Origin: Desulfofundulus salinus
Lineage (GTDB): Bacteria > Bacillota > Desulfotomaculia > Desulfotomaculales > Desulfovirgulaceae
Reading direction: 5' to 3'
DNA length: 64,000 nt
Assembly: GCF_003627965.1 (NCBI RefSeq)
Contig: NZ_RBWE01000001.1
Location: 124,001-188,000, forward strand
The stretch's first letter is position 1. Each line of letters opens with the position of its first letter. The translations under genes and the position numbers were made by a program. Below the pieces are notes generated by a model that was given only the letters and a program-made list of their open reading frames with translations, was not told the DNA's origin and searched no databases. Shown piece by piece: positions 28,199 through 36,501 of this stretch.

Positions 28199-31100
28199 AT
28201 GGTGAACTCTCGCAAGGCCATTGCCACCATTTTGACCGCCGTGCTGCTGCTGGCGGCTGTGGCCGGACCGGCGTCCGCGCGCCCTCTGCCCTTGCTGCCC
28301 GGTGCGAAGGGCGGGAAGGAGGCGGCGCCGGCGCCCTATGTGCCCGGTGAGGTGATCGTCAAGTTCAAGCCGGGGGTTAAGACGGCAGAAGCCAAAAGCC
28401 GGCTGTTTAGCGCCCACCGGGGTCTGGGCCTGGCGGAAAAGAAAGCCCTGCCAAATGGGGTTTCACTTTTTAAAACAAATGAGGACGTACAAGAGGCTAT
28501 AGAGGCCCTGAAAAAAGACCCCCAGGTGGAATATGTGCAGCCGAACTACATCTACCGCGTTTGTGAGGTAAACGTAAACGACCCTCTCTACAACTTGCAA
28601 TGGGGCCTGGTGGATGAAGTCTATGGCACAAAGGCTCCCCGGGTATGGAATGATGCTGCAGGAGAGGGTATCATTGTGGCCGTTATTGACACCGGGGTTG
28701 ACTATAACCATCCTGATTTAAAGGATAACATCTGGCGCAATACCGGGGAAAAGGCTGATAACGGCACGGACGACGACGGCAACGGTTACGTTGATGATAC
28801 GGCAGGATATGATTTCATTGGCAGTGACTTTCTCAATTCCCGGCCGGATAACGATCCCATGGACGAACTGGGCCACGGCACCCATGTGGCCGGGATCATC
28901 GCCGCCGTTGCCGGCAATGGAAAGGGTGTTGTTGGAGTAGCTCCGGGTGTAAAGATTATGGCCCTCAAGGCGGCGGATCGTAACGGCGTTTTCACCACGG
29001 AGGCCATTGTGGCGGCTATCGATTATGCCGCAAAAAATGGGGCAAATGTGGTGAACATGAGCTTTGAGACCCCGCAATTTGACCAGTCCATGTACAATGC
29101 CGTCAAAAATCACCCGGACATACTTTTTGTTGCTGCTGCCGGAAACGAAGGGCAGGATAATGATACCAGCCCGCATTATCCCGCCGGCTTCTCTATGGAT
29201 AACGTGATAGACGGCGTTACATATCCGGCCCTGCCCAACATCATCAGCGTGGCGGCACTGGGAAACCCAGCAGGTTCCAATAGGGGAGGTCTTGCTTACT
29301 TCTCGAACTACGGGTTGAAGTCCGTAGCTTTAGCCGCGCCGGGAGAGGGTATCTTGAGCACCGTGCCCACCTTTGGTGACGCTGGAGTGGCCCTGGCGGT
29401 TTACGACGCTATCTATGGGGGCAGGGCGGTGCTGTGGGGTTTCGGCGCGGAGGCACTGAGTACAGCCGGTGCGGTTTATGACAGTGTGGTGCGGGCTGTA
29501 TACAACTTCCTGGGCATAACCCCTGAGGAAACAATGGACAGGCCCCTGCTGGTGGTGGACGACGACCAGTCGGGAGAAGAAATAAATACGCCATACTGGT
29601 CTTTAACTCTGCCCGATGTAAGCAACTTATATCTTAACGCCCTCTCCACGGCAGGCTACGTTTACACAACCTGCCAGTTAGCTTATGGAAAAGATTGTCC
29701 GCCGGTGGATGCGGCGGTCTATGCTGGTGTGCTCTGGTTTACCGGCCTGGCGCCGGGGAGCGCCTGGCACTGGGATGGGAGCTCTGGATTTGTTGTTGAC
29801 AGCCCGAACCTGACGGTGAGCGACCAGGTTTACCTGGCCAACTACCTGGAAAACGGGGGCAGGCTTTTCTTAAGCGGGTGGGCTGCAGTTGCCGGCGCAG
29901 GGGATTTTGTGAAGGATTATCTCCATGCTCAGATGACCGGTCAATCGTACAACCTGCTGGCAGCCGACGGCCTGGAGGAACCGTACCAGGGAGTTTCTTA
30001 TGAATTTACGGCTCCCGCATACTTTTCACTTTTCCTGACGGCTTCACCTGCCGCGAAAATTGCTTTACTTCCCCGGCCTTACGCTTCCTGGGACGGCACC
30101 TCCATGGCCGCGCCTTTTGTATCCGGCGGGGCGGCGCTGGCCCTTTCGCGGGCCCGGACCCTGGGGGTTGAACTTACTCCCGGCCAGTTAATCAGTATAT
30201 TGAAACAAAGTGTTACTTCCCTGGACAGCCTGAATACCAGGGTGGCTTCTGGCGGCACGCTGAACCTGGAGCAGGCTCTGGACCACGTCAACGCCCTGCA
30301 AAAGACCGGCAGCACTGGTGGCACTGGCGGCAGCGGCGGCGGAAGCAGTGGCGGTAGCGTCGGTGGAGGAGGTGGCGGCGGTGCTCCGGCCCCGCAGCCC
30401 AAAGTCGAACCTTCCCCGGGAACCGCTGAACTAAAGGCCACGGGTGAAGCACAAAAGGCGGAAGTTTTAAACGGCCTGGTGGCCATAGATGTTCCCGCCG
30501 GTGCTTTGCCCAAAGATGCCAGTCTGACCGTTGCGGTGGCCGCGGAAACTCCGGCCGGTGCCCCTGCCGGAGCTATAGCGGCAAGCCCTGTACTGAGCTT
30601 CCAAACTTCTACTCCCCTGGCCAGACCGGTGAAGGTCGGCATCAAATACGATGCATCCAGGCTGGGAAGCCTGGACCCGCGGACGCTTCAGGTTTTCCGG
30701 CAGAACGACGACGGAACCTGGGCGGCGGTGGGCGGCAGGCTTAACCGGGAAAAGGGCACCGTGGTGGTGGAACTGAGCCACTTCTCCAGCTATGCCCTCT
30801 TTGCTCTCAAAAAGACCTTTAATGACGCTGGCGCCCACTGGGCGCAGAAGGACATCGAGCTCATGGCCGCCCGGGGGATAATTGGCGGCTATGAGGACGG
30901 CACTTTCCGGCCCGGGAAACCGGTGAGCCGGGCCGAGCTGGCCGCGCTGCTGGTGAAACTCCTGGGCCTCTCCGAAGTGCGTCCGCAGGCCCCCACCTTT
31001 GCCGACGTTAAACCGTCTGCCTGGTACTACGGGGCGGTGAAAGCGGCGGCCCGGGCCGGGCTGCTTGCGGGTGACGGGCGCAACTTCCGGCCGGACGCCA

Positions 31101-31591
31101 CCCTCACCCGGCAGGAAATGGCCGCCGTAGCGGTGCGCCTGTCCGGGTTGTCCGGCAGTGCTCCTGCGGCAAACTTTGCCGATGAGAAAGAAATAGCCCC
31201 CTGGGCGCGGCAGGCGGTGGCCGCCGCTTATGCCCGCGGTCTGATGCGGGGCGTGGACGACCGGTTGTTTGCACCCGGGTCCATGGTAACCAGAGCGCAG
31301 TGTGCAACGCTTCTGGCCCGCCTGGGCGACCGGCTGGGACTCTTCGAGGAAGCCGTCACCCTGGAAGGAAGGCTCGTGATGAGCACCGTCGAGCGGCCGC
31401 ACTACGAGCTGCTCGTGGGAGACAGGAACTACGTGTTGATTGCAGACCGTTCGGACCAGGCCCTCTCCCTGTGGCTCGATGCCCACCTGGGCCGGAATAT
31501 ACGGGTGAAGGGTTACCTCGTCCCGGGACCCAACATCTACATGCGCGGACCGATCCTGCGGGTGATCAACGCCGAATCAACCGAACAGTAA
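28199..31591 (+). CDS. Secreted S8 protease with nested domain, three SLH domains and an OB-like tail
   Basis: Exported protease of 1130 residues with a signal peptide (KAIATILTAVLLLAAVAGPASA). A propeptide of the fervidolysin type (YVPGEVIVKFKPGV) precedes the catalytic domain. Triad: Asp164 in VAVIDTGVDYNHPDL, His226 in LGHGTHVAGI, Ser635 in WDGTSMAAPFVSGG; the oxyanion Asn316 is in AAAGNEGQ. About 320 residues separate Asn316 from Ser635, against roughly 65 in subtilisin. The insert near 445-560 looks like an alpha/beta domain (PLLVVDDDQSG, VLWFTGL, YLENGGRLFLSGW). A Gly/Ser linker follows, then a ZU5-like segment and SLH domains near 874-920, 934-982 and 992-1042. The last 80 residues look OB-fold-like. 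AGAAAGGAG precedes the ATG. Confidence 0.92.
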   Translation: MVNSRKAIATILTAVLLLAAVAGPASARPLPLLPGAKGGKEAAPAPYVPGEVIVKFKPGVKTAEAKSRLFSAHRGLGLAEKKALPNGVSLFKTNEDVQEAIEALKKDPQVEYVQPNYIYRVCEVNVNDPLYNLQWGLVDEVYGTKAPRVWNDAAGEGIIVAVIDTGVDYNHPDLKDNIWRNTGEKADNGTDDDGNGYVDDTAGYDFIGSDFLNSRPDNDPMDELGHGTHVAGIIAAVAGNGKGVVGVAPGVKIMALKAADRNGVFTTEAIVAAIDYAAKNGANVVNMSFETPQFDQSMYNAVKNHPDILFVAAAGNEGQDNDTSPHYPAGFSMDNVIDGVTYPALPNIISVAALGNPAGSNRGGLAYFSNYGLKSVALAAPGEGILSTVPTFGDAGVALAVYDAIYGGRAVLWGFGAEALSTAGAVYDSVVRAVYNFLGITPEETMDRPLLVVDDDQSGEEINTPYWSLTLPDVSNLYLNALSTAGYVYTTCQLAYGKDCPPVDAAVYAGVLWFTGLAPGSAWHWDGSSGFVVDSPNLTVSDQVYLANYLENGGRLFLSGWAAVAGAGDFVKDYLHAQMTGQSYNLLAADGLEEPYQGVSYEFTAPAYFSLFLTASPAAKIALLPRPYASWDGTSMAAPFVSGGAALALSRARTLGVELTPGQLISILKQSVTSLDSLNTRVASGGTLNLEQALDHVNALQKTGSTGGTGGSGGGSSGGSVGGGGGGGAPAPQPKVEPSPGTAELKATGEAQKAEVLNGLVAIDVPAGALPKDASLTVAVAAETPAGAPAGAIAASPVLSFQTSTPLARPVKVGIKYDASRLGSLDPRTLQVFRQNDDGTWAAVGGRLNREKGTVVVELSHFSSYALFALKKTFNDAGAHWAQKDIELMAARGIIGGYEDGTFRPGKPVSRAELAALLVKLLGLSEVRPQAPTFADVKPSAWYYGAVKAAARAGLLAGDGRNFRPDATLTRQEMAAVAVRLSGLSGSAPAANFADEKEIAPWARQAVAAAYARGLMRGVDDRLFAPGSMVTRAQCATLLARLGDRLGLFEEAVTLEGRLVMSTVERPHYELLVGDRNYVLIADRSDQALSLWLDAHLGRNIRVKGYLVPGPNIYMRGPILRVINAESTEQ

Positions 31592-31597
31592 AGAAAA

Positions 31598-31616
31598 GGG
31601 GCGGGTTTTCCGCCCC
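31598..31616. terminator. Hairpin after the second protease gene
   Basis: GGGGCGG / CCGCCCC seven-base-pair stem starting six bases after the stop codon. The T-run is on the minus-strand side, so termination on the plus strand is uncertain. Confidence 0.5.
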
Positions 31617-31735
31617 CAAAAATTTCTATATTGCTGTGTTCCGGTGGTTGTGGCAGGTGTTCTCTCATGATAAGATTAAATTATGACAGGTGCGGGCAAC
31701 TTTAATTTAATGGAGGCACCCCCCCTTGAAAGGAT

Positions 31736-32368
31736 GTGTTGCCTTTGAGCACGGTGGCCAAAAAGCTCAGCGCGCTGGAAAAGGCCATGATGGAGCTGGC
31801 TTACGAGTCAAGGCTGACGGAGATCAAGTTAAAGCAGCTGGCCGAGGGCATGGAAGAATTTAAAGCGGAGATGAAGGCCTTCAAGGACGAGATGAAGGCT
31901 TTCAAAGACGAGATGAAGGCTTTCAAGGACGAGATAAACAAAAAATGGGGTGAACTGGCCCGTAAAATGGGTACTCTCATCGAAGATATTTTTGTGCCTT
32001 CTATAGACCTGGCCATAGAGAAATACTTCCATGTGGTCGTAAAAGACGTGATGCCCTGCCGGAAGATACGCCGGGATGGCCGGACCTTTGAGGTAGATAT
32101 CCTGGCCCTGGCCGGGGACCTGGCCTTTGTGGTAGAGGTGAAGGCCTCGCCCAACCGGGTGGAGTACGTACACGACTTTATGGAAAAGCTCTCCCAGCTG
32201 CCCGGGTTTATCCCGGAAGTAAGGGACAAAAAAATTGTGCCCATTTATGCTGCCCTGGACATGGCCGGAAGCACGGTGGACCTGCTCACCAAAAACGGCA
32301 TTTACGCCATGGTGGTCCGGGGGGACATTCTGGAGATAGTGAACTTCGGCGCGCTGGGGCCTGTGTAG
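31736..32368 (+). CDS. Coiled-coil protein with PD-(D/E)XK nuclease-like domain (DUF3782-like)
   Basis: A 210-residue protein. The N-terminal half is a charged coiled coil containing three exact or near-exact heptads MKAFKDE, encoded by a 21-base tandem repeat. The C-terminal half has FEVDILALAGDLAFVVEVKAS, an Asp...Glu-x-Lys pattern typical of PD-(D/E)XK nucleases, as in DUF3782 proteins of archaea, cyanobacteria and Firmicutes. No activity is established. The start is uncertain: GTG 31736, or TTG at 31739 or 31745. A Uma2 remnant of the same nuclease superfold lies next to it. Confidence 0.7.
   Translation: MLPLSTVAKKLSALEKAMMELAYESRLTEIKLKQLAEGMEEFKAEMKAFKDEMKAFKDEMKAFKDEINKKWGELARKMGTLIEDIFVPSIDLAIEKYFHVVVKDVMPCRKIRRDGRTFEVDILALAGDLAFVVEVKASPNRVEYVHDFMEKLSQLPGFIPEVRDKKIVPIYAALDMAGSTVDLLTKNGIYAMVVRGDILEIVNFGALGPV
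31871..31933 (+). repeat. In-gene 21-base tandem repeat (3 copies)
   Basis: Three adjacent 21-base units at 31871, 31892 and 31913, each encoding MKAFKDE (the last ends in an identical GAG). One turn pair of a heptad coiled coil per unit, so copy changes would alter stalk length without frameshift. Confidence 0.85.
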
Positions 32369-32369
32369 T

Positions 32370-32398
32370 AAAAAAGGGCCGCCCGGGAGTGGGCGGCC
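32370..32398 (-). terminator. GC-rich hairpin between convergent genes
   Basis: GGCCGCCC / GGGCGGCC eight-base-pair stem with a six-base loop. A run of A on its left gives a T-run for minus-strand transcripts. It lies directly after the plus-strand stop and marks where the Uma2 remnant is cut off. Confidence 0.7.
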
Positions 32399-32807
32399 TG
32401 CGGCAATTTCTTCCCCGTGGGCGGCAAAACCCTTCCACCACCAGATCCGGCGCGCCTTTCAGGCAATTTTCAGTGAGCAGGTCAAAGCGCTCCCGGGAAA
32501 GGTAGAGGACGTCCGGCTGCAGAACCAGGTTGTCGGCCAGCACCACATCGAAAGGTGCAAATAATACCAGCCCCATGTTGTGCTTATCCACGTAAGCCCG
32601 TAAAAGCCCGCCGACGCCGGCCGCTATGTGCTGGTGCAAAAAACCGGGAGAAGGTGTCAAAATCAGTTCCCCCTCGATCAATTCGTACTGCCGCCCGTCG
32701 TCGATTTGCAGGTAATCGCCGTAAGTCAGTGTACCCCGGAGGGAAGATTCCCTGGGTGCTGTCCCGGTCACAGAAATCACTCCCCGCCTCTCTATTCCCT
32801 TTGCCAT
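32399..32807 (-). pseudogene. Uma2-family endonuclease, 3'-truncated
   Basis: PD-(D/E)XK-fold protein related to Uma2 restriction-like nucleases. Recognisable segments are LTYGDYLQIDDGRQYELIEGEL near the start, HQHIAAGVGGLL, LQPDVLYLSRER and GAPDLVVE. Similarity stops at about 32433, where family members continue VLSPST and 60-70 more residues. Here the frame runs into the terminator hairpin and the end of the opposite gene. A GTG behind GGGGAGTG may be the original start. The core catalytic residues remain, but the fold would be incomplete. Confidence 0.65.
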
Positions 32808-32961
32808 TCTTCAATCCAGACGGCCACTTCCCGGGTTTCCGCCAGGAGGAAATCGTCAACCACGAGAACATGATCTTCTCGAATGACTTCCAGCAAGCGT
32901 CGCTCCGGCCCAGAAAAACCATGCCGGAGATGAGCACGTTGGTATCAAGCATTACTCGCAC
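32792..32961 (-). pseudogene. PIN-domain toxin, frameshifted and truncated
   Basis: Begins MRVMLDTNVLISGMVF, a clear PIN N-terminus with the first acidic residue. The frame then becomes nonsense. A shift at the T-run (near 32920) restores GPERRLLEVIREDHVLVV and DDFLLAETREVAVWIEEW, ending in a stop at 32792-32794. The whole is only about 62 residues against the usual 130, so the second half is also missing. It follows an intact AbrB antitoxin by two bases. Confidence 0.65.
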
Positions 32962-32963
32962 AG

Positions 32964-33236
32964 TTAATCTCCCGCCGGATAAAGTTTCTTGATCAGTTGT
33001 TCCCGCACGGCCTCGACCTCCCGCTCCAGATCTTCTCTGGTATATCCTTTCTGGCGGGCTTCGGCTTCCAGCTCCTCCAGAAGGCTATCCAGGGGAGACA
33101 CAGGTTCCAAAACCACTCTGCCCCTATCAGCATACACCCGCAGTTTGGTTTTGGGCGTGAGACCCAGGGCATCGCGGATGGGTTTGGGAATTGTCACCTG
33201 ACCTTTAGGAGTTGGAGATACGAACTCCACATGCAT
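32964..33236 (-). CDS. AbrB/MazE-type antitoxin without a working toxin
   Basis: SPTPKGQVTIPKPIRDALGLTPKTKLRVYADRG is split here as a standard AbrB swapped-hairpin domain at residues 7-40; the C-terminal half is an acidic helix (LEELEAEARQKGYTREDLER). 90 residues from ATG 33236, which lies close behind AAAGGAG; a GTG two codons later has better spacing. The partner PIN gene directly downstream is broken, so this antitoxin is an orphan. Confidence 0.8.
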   Translation of the reverse strand: MHVEFVSPTPKGQVTIPKPIRDALGLTPKTKLRVYADRGRVVLEPVSPLDSLLEELEAEARQKGYTREDLEREVEAVREQLIKKLYPAGD

Positions 33237-33310
33237 CTCTCCTTTGGTGGTTTTCTTACTATAGTCTAGCATGAATTCATACGGTAAACAATAGGAAAGA
33301 AGGGTGCGCA

Positions 33311-33408
33311 ACCCGGATCGCGGTTGCGGATACCATCAAGACCACCAGTAATATCCTGATAACCTCTTCGTGTATCATTTCCACAGCCTGTGGGGTTATC
33401 CACTTCAT
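33311..33408 (-). pseudogene. Doc (Fic-fold) toxin, frameshifted N-terminal remnant
   Basis: ATG 33408 starts MKWITPQAVEMIHEEVIR, the typical first helix of Doc toxins. After a one-base shift the reading continues ITGGLDGIRNRDPG, the GGxxGxRDxG segment that follows it in the family. Sequence similarity ends there, before the Fic active-site motif. The start overlaps the stop of the small gene upstream as ATGA, the usual antitoxin-toxin coupling. It cannot make an active Doc kinase. Confidence 0.6.
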
Positions 33409-33572
33409 CTGGAAGCCAGCTCCTCCAGAGCCGGCCTGTACTGCTCAATGATCTCCCTGGCCAGTTCCAGATCCTGCCTGACAACAAGCTTTTCGACAAG
33501 CACATCCAGCACCTGCTTCAGCTCACCGGGCGGGAGTTTGAGTAAATCATCTACAGGGACTTCACGGGTCAT
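33405..33572 (-). CDS. Small protein, probable antitoxin of the decayed Doc gene
   Basis: A 55-residue acidic helical protein (VPVDDLLKLPPGELKQVLDV, then ARE IIEQYRPALEELASR). It is intact and stops at 33405-33407, overlapping the Doc start. I do not recognise a named family. Its position, size and composition suggest a Doc antitoxin. No strong ribosome site is visible before ATG 33572. Confidence 0.5.
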   Translation of the reverse strand: MTREVPVDDLLKLPPGELKQVLDVLVEKLVVRQDLELAREIIEQYRPALEELASR

Positions 33573-33744
33573 GAAAACCACACCCGGCTCTGGTTATACA
33601 TCAAACAGAGTGTTGCTGCGACGAACTTTAAAAACATATCCCTTGACGCAGACCATTTGGCAATCGATGTTTGCATTGTGCCGGCGGCCATCAAAAAATT
33701 TTTTTCTTCCGGGTGGAACTTTTTCGCCCTTCCGGTTGTCTAAC

Positions 33745-33833
33745 TAACCAGGTAACCGAGGAAAGCCCGTCCAGTCCAGGAGGAATTATGGCGGGCGATG
33801 TAGAATATACCTTCCTCGGTGACTCGCTGGTTA
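33745..33833 (+). ncRNA. Candidate structured leader: long hairpin upstream of the surface protein gene
   Basis: TAACCAG (33745) pairs with CTGGTTA (33827-33833). GTAACCGAGGAA pairs with TTCCTCGGTGAC with one mismatch, and the inner GCCCG pairs with CGGGC. The loop holds AGGAGG and an ATG (33788) that opens a 55-codon frame to 33955 (MAGDVEYTFLGDSLVNEG...). This is either a regulatory leader with a sequestered ribosome site or a small palindromic insertion element. The other parts of 33573-34006 show no gene I can name. Confidence 0.4.
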
Positions 33834-34006
33834 ATGAGGGTGCCCACTGCACCCGGAGGAACAAAGCGGCAGCACCAATCGCAGCCCGGATGATCCAGGA
33901 GACAGGAAAAACGGCAAAGGGGGGATGGGCGGCAGGAAGAGCCCTTGCCAGGTAAGACGTGGAAAGAAATCAACAAGAAACACTTTCTAAAGGAGGTTAA
34001 AACTGG

Positions 34007-36190
34007 ATGCGTAAGTCCAGGAAACTGATTGCCATCCTGGCCACCCTGGCCATGCTGGCGACCCTGCTGGTGCCGATGGTTGGACCGGCGGCGGCGAAGA
34101 GTCTTAACAGCGTGGACCGGGTGATAGGGGTAAGTGATACGTTCTCTGGCAAGCTAGGTAATACCGTAACCATTAAAGAAGACAGCGATTTTAAAACTGA
34201 TTTTAAAGACGGTGACACGTTCAGAGTGAGCCTGCCAAGCCCCATGAAGTGGCTTGTGGGGTCGGGAAATACGACAGTTAAGGTTGTTTATGCTACCACT
34301 GAGACCCCAATAACTCCTCTGAAAGTCAGTGATCAGACACTTGAAATTGTTCTCCCTGGCGGAAGTACGAGTAATGCCGAGGTTGATTCAATCATTATCG
34401 AGCCGGCTATTGATGTCAACGGCGGTACTGGTGACATCACCTTGACGATTGATCCGCGTGATTCGGCGGTAACTGGTGGTACGCTGGTAATCGGTCGCGT
34501 CAGCGGGGACAAGGCCGCCGTTGTGGCCGAGAGTGTGGAAACAATCGGCGAGTCGGGCACGGGCGGCATTATCAGGATCGACGAAGCTGCGGTGGGCGCG
34601 CTTGGTACTTCTGAGAACTTGACACTCAAGTTGCCTGCCAACTTCGAGTGGGATGGAATAACCTCCAGCCATATTACTCTGGGTGGTGGTTTCGCAGGAG
34701 GTGTCGTAGGTACTCCTAGCGTAGACGGAAGGACCTTAACCGTTTCAATAACTCTTCCGGCATCCCGGACACAGCGTGGCACCATCTACGTGACACCCAA
34801 AATCAAGGCCCTGAGCGGTGCAGCCTATGGCGACGTGACGGTGACGGTTTCCAGCGAGGACATTTCCTCGACTGACGTTGTAGTGGCGAAATACGCTGAA
34901 TGGGGCGTAACCGTCAAGGTCAAGGAAGTTAAGGAGCTCCTGGCCGGTAAGTTTGACGACCAGACGACCGAAAAGATTACCATCGAGGAAACAGTACCAA
35001 ATTCTTTGATCACCGGCCGCAAACTGAGAGTTGAGTTGCCCGACTGGGTGAAGATTATTGGGATCGATGGTTGGAGCGTTAGCGGTGGCAACCTGAACAT
35101 TTCGGCGCCCACCGTGGATGGCAAAGACAGCGATTTCGACGTTACAATTTCCCGTAATGCTGGTGATGTCAGTACTACCGGCAAGATTGAGTTCAAGCTT
35201 AAACTGAGCATCGAGGGCAATAAGTCGGGCGACATCGAAGCCTCTATCTCCAGCGCTGGGGCGGCAAATACCAAACTTGTGATCGCTAAAGCTGTAGTAC
35301 CCGTGAGCGCAGAGGCCGAAGTGGCGGACGTGAAGATTGGTGTGCAGAACCAGTCCGCACCAGACCTGGTAATCACCGAGGCCAAGAAGGGCGCAATTGA
35401 GCAGAAGGTTGAAAAGAATATAAGCGGTGCAACGCGCAGTGGCGATGGTGAGATAACCATTACTCTGCCCGCGGGTGTAAAGTTTGCCGCGACTCCGAAG
35501 GTCGAAGTAACATCGGGAGACCTGGAGCTCAAGGCAGACCAGGCCCGGTTGACGGACAACGATGCAGTGTTCAGGATTCCAGTAAAGTCCGAGAGCACCA
35601 AGCCCAGCACCATTAGGGTTTATGGCATCAAGCTGACGCTAGACCGGACTGTCCCCGAAGGGGATCTAATGGTTAAGGTTGGCGGCTTGGCAGTAGTGGA
35701 GAACACCCGTGCTAACGGTGATGATGCGAATGCAATTGAAGCTGGCGAATTTGATACTGGCACTGCAGTTAAAGTGAAGCTGGCGAACTGCATTACCCCT
35801 GCTCCCGGTGAGCAGAAGTCTACCGTGGTGTTCAAAGTCAGCGACACCAAGTTCACCGTGAACGGCGTGGAGCAGACCATGGATGTGGCCCCGTACATCA
35901 AGAACGGCCGGACCTACGTCCCCGTGCGGTACTCCGCCCAGGCCGTGGGTGTGGCTGCTGACAACATCCTCTACAGCGGCGGCAAGGTGACCCTGATTAA
36001 GGGCGACAAGGTCGTCCAGTTCACCATCGGCAGCAACGTCATGCTGATCAACGGCGTGGCTATCAACATGGACGTTAAAGCCGAGATCACCAACGGCCGG
36101 ACCATGCTGCCCTTCCGCTACGTCGCCCAGGCCCTGGGTGCCCAGGTCAACTGGGATCCCACCGAGCAGACCGTCACGATGACCCTGTAA
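34007..36190 (+). CDS. Secreted surface protein with C-terminal copper-amine-oxidase-N-like domain
   Basis: 727 residues with a signal peptide (LIAILATLAMLATLLVPMVGPAAA). The long central part (about 35-600) is beta-rich and repetitive, with many Thr, Val, Lys and Asp residues and recurring TLPAGVKF / VELPDWVK-like strands, as in extracellular adhesin or S-layer-like proteins. The last 120 residues hold two copies of the Cu_amine_oxidN1 pattern (KFTVNGVEQTMDVAP then GRTYVPVRYSAQAVG; MLINGVAINMDVKAE then GRTMLPFRYVAQALG). These are common in Peptococcaceae surface proteins and carry no oxidase activity. AAAGGAGG precedes ATG 34007. GC is visibly lower than in its neighbours. Confidence 0.85.
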   Translation: MRKSRKLIAILATLAMLATLLVPMVGPAAAKSLNSVDRVIGVSDTFSGKLGNTVTIKEDSDFKTDFKDGDTFRVSLPSPMKWLVGSGNTTVKVVYATTETPITPLKVSDQTLEIVLPGGSTSNAEVDSIIIEPAIDVNGGTGDITLTIDPRDSAVTGGTLVIGRVSGDKAAVVAESVETIGESGTGGIIRIDEAAVGALGTSENLTLKLPANFEWDGITSSHITLGGGFAGGVVGTPSVDGRTLTVSITLPASRTQRGTIYVTPKIKALSGAAYGDVTVTVSSEDISSTDVVVAKYAEWGVTVKVKEVKELLAGKFDDQTTEKITIEETVPNSLITGRKLRVELPDWVKIIGIDGWSVSGGNLNISAPTVDGKDSDFDVTISRNAGDVSTTGKIEFKLKLSIEGNKSGDIEASISSAGAANTKLVIAKAVVPVSAEAEVADVKIGVQNQSAPDLVITEAKKGAIEQKVEKNISGATRSGDGEITITLPAGVKFAATPKVEVTSGDLELKADQARLTDNDAVFRIPVKSESTKPSTIRVYGIKLTLDRTVPEGDLMVKVGGLAVVENTRANGDDANAIEAGEFDTGTAVKVKLANCITPAPGEQKSTVVFKVSDTKFTVNGVEQTMDVAPYIKNGRTYVPVRYSAQAVGVAADNILYSGGKVTLIKGDKVVQFTIGSNVMLINGVAINMDVKAEITNGRTMLPFRYVAQALGAQVNWDPTEQTVTMTL

Positions 36191-36201
36191 GCTTCTAAAA
36201 C

Positions 36202-36246
36202 AAACCGGGCTGGAACCCATGATGATTCCGGCCCGGTTTTTCTTTT
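36202..36246 (+). terminator. Terminator of the surface protein gene
   Basis: AAACCGGGC pairs with GCCCGGTTT and an inner GGAA with TTCC, followed by TTTTTCTTTT. Confidence 0.9.
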
Positions 36247-36265
36247 GCTAATTTTTATTTGTCGG

Positions 36266-36390
36266 CTACAACCATTCGAAGCTCTGAACCACGATTATTC
36301 CCTTTTCCTTCGCCCTTTCCATAACCCAGTGGGTACTGAAAACGGCAGGGATGGCGGTGGTCGGCTTGAACACGTTAAGGGAGAGCCGCG
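36266..36390 (-). pseudogene. C-terminal remnant of an unidentified gene
   Basis: On the minus strand an open stretch ends FSTHWVMERAKEKGIIVV then QSFEWL and stop (36266-36268). The amphipathic, conserved-looking end resembles the C-terminus of a real protein, but no start or upstream domain remains. The rest of 36250-36500 shows nothing I can name. Confidence 0.3.
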
Positions 36391-36501
36391 GCGGTAAGAT
36401 GCAGCGGGCACGGCGAAAAGCGGGTGCAGGGGAGGGACCGGGTACGTGTAAAGGGCGCCGACCGGGGAGGGTACGGGATAATTACGGGATGAAGGTGACG
36501 G

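Noticed and set aside
31871-31933. CRISPR-like repeat array
   Set aside because: The three units are contiguous without spacers and encode heptads of a coiled coil.
33740-33780. GAGGAAAG resembling the start of RNase P RNA
   Set aside because: None of the downstream conserved RNase P segments are present; the sequence is better explained by the 33745-33833 hairpin.
33573-34006. Cyclic-di-GMP riboswitch before the surface protein gene
   Set aside because: Expected because such genes often carry one, but I could not find the conserved GEMM core.
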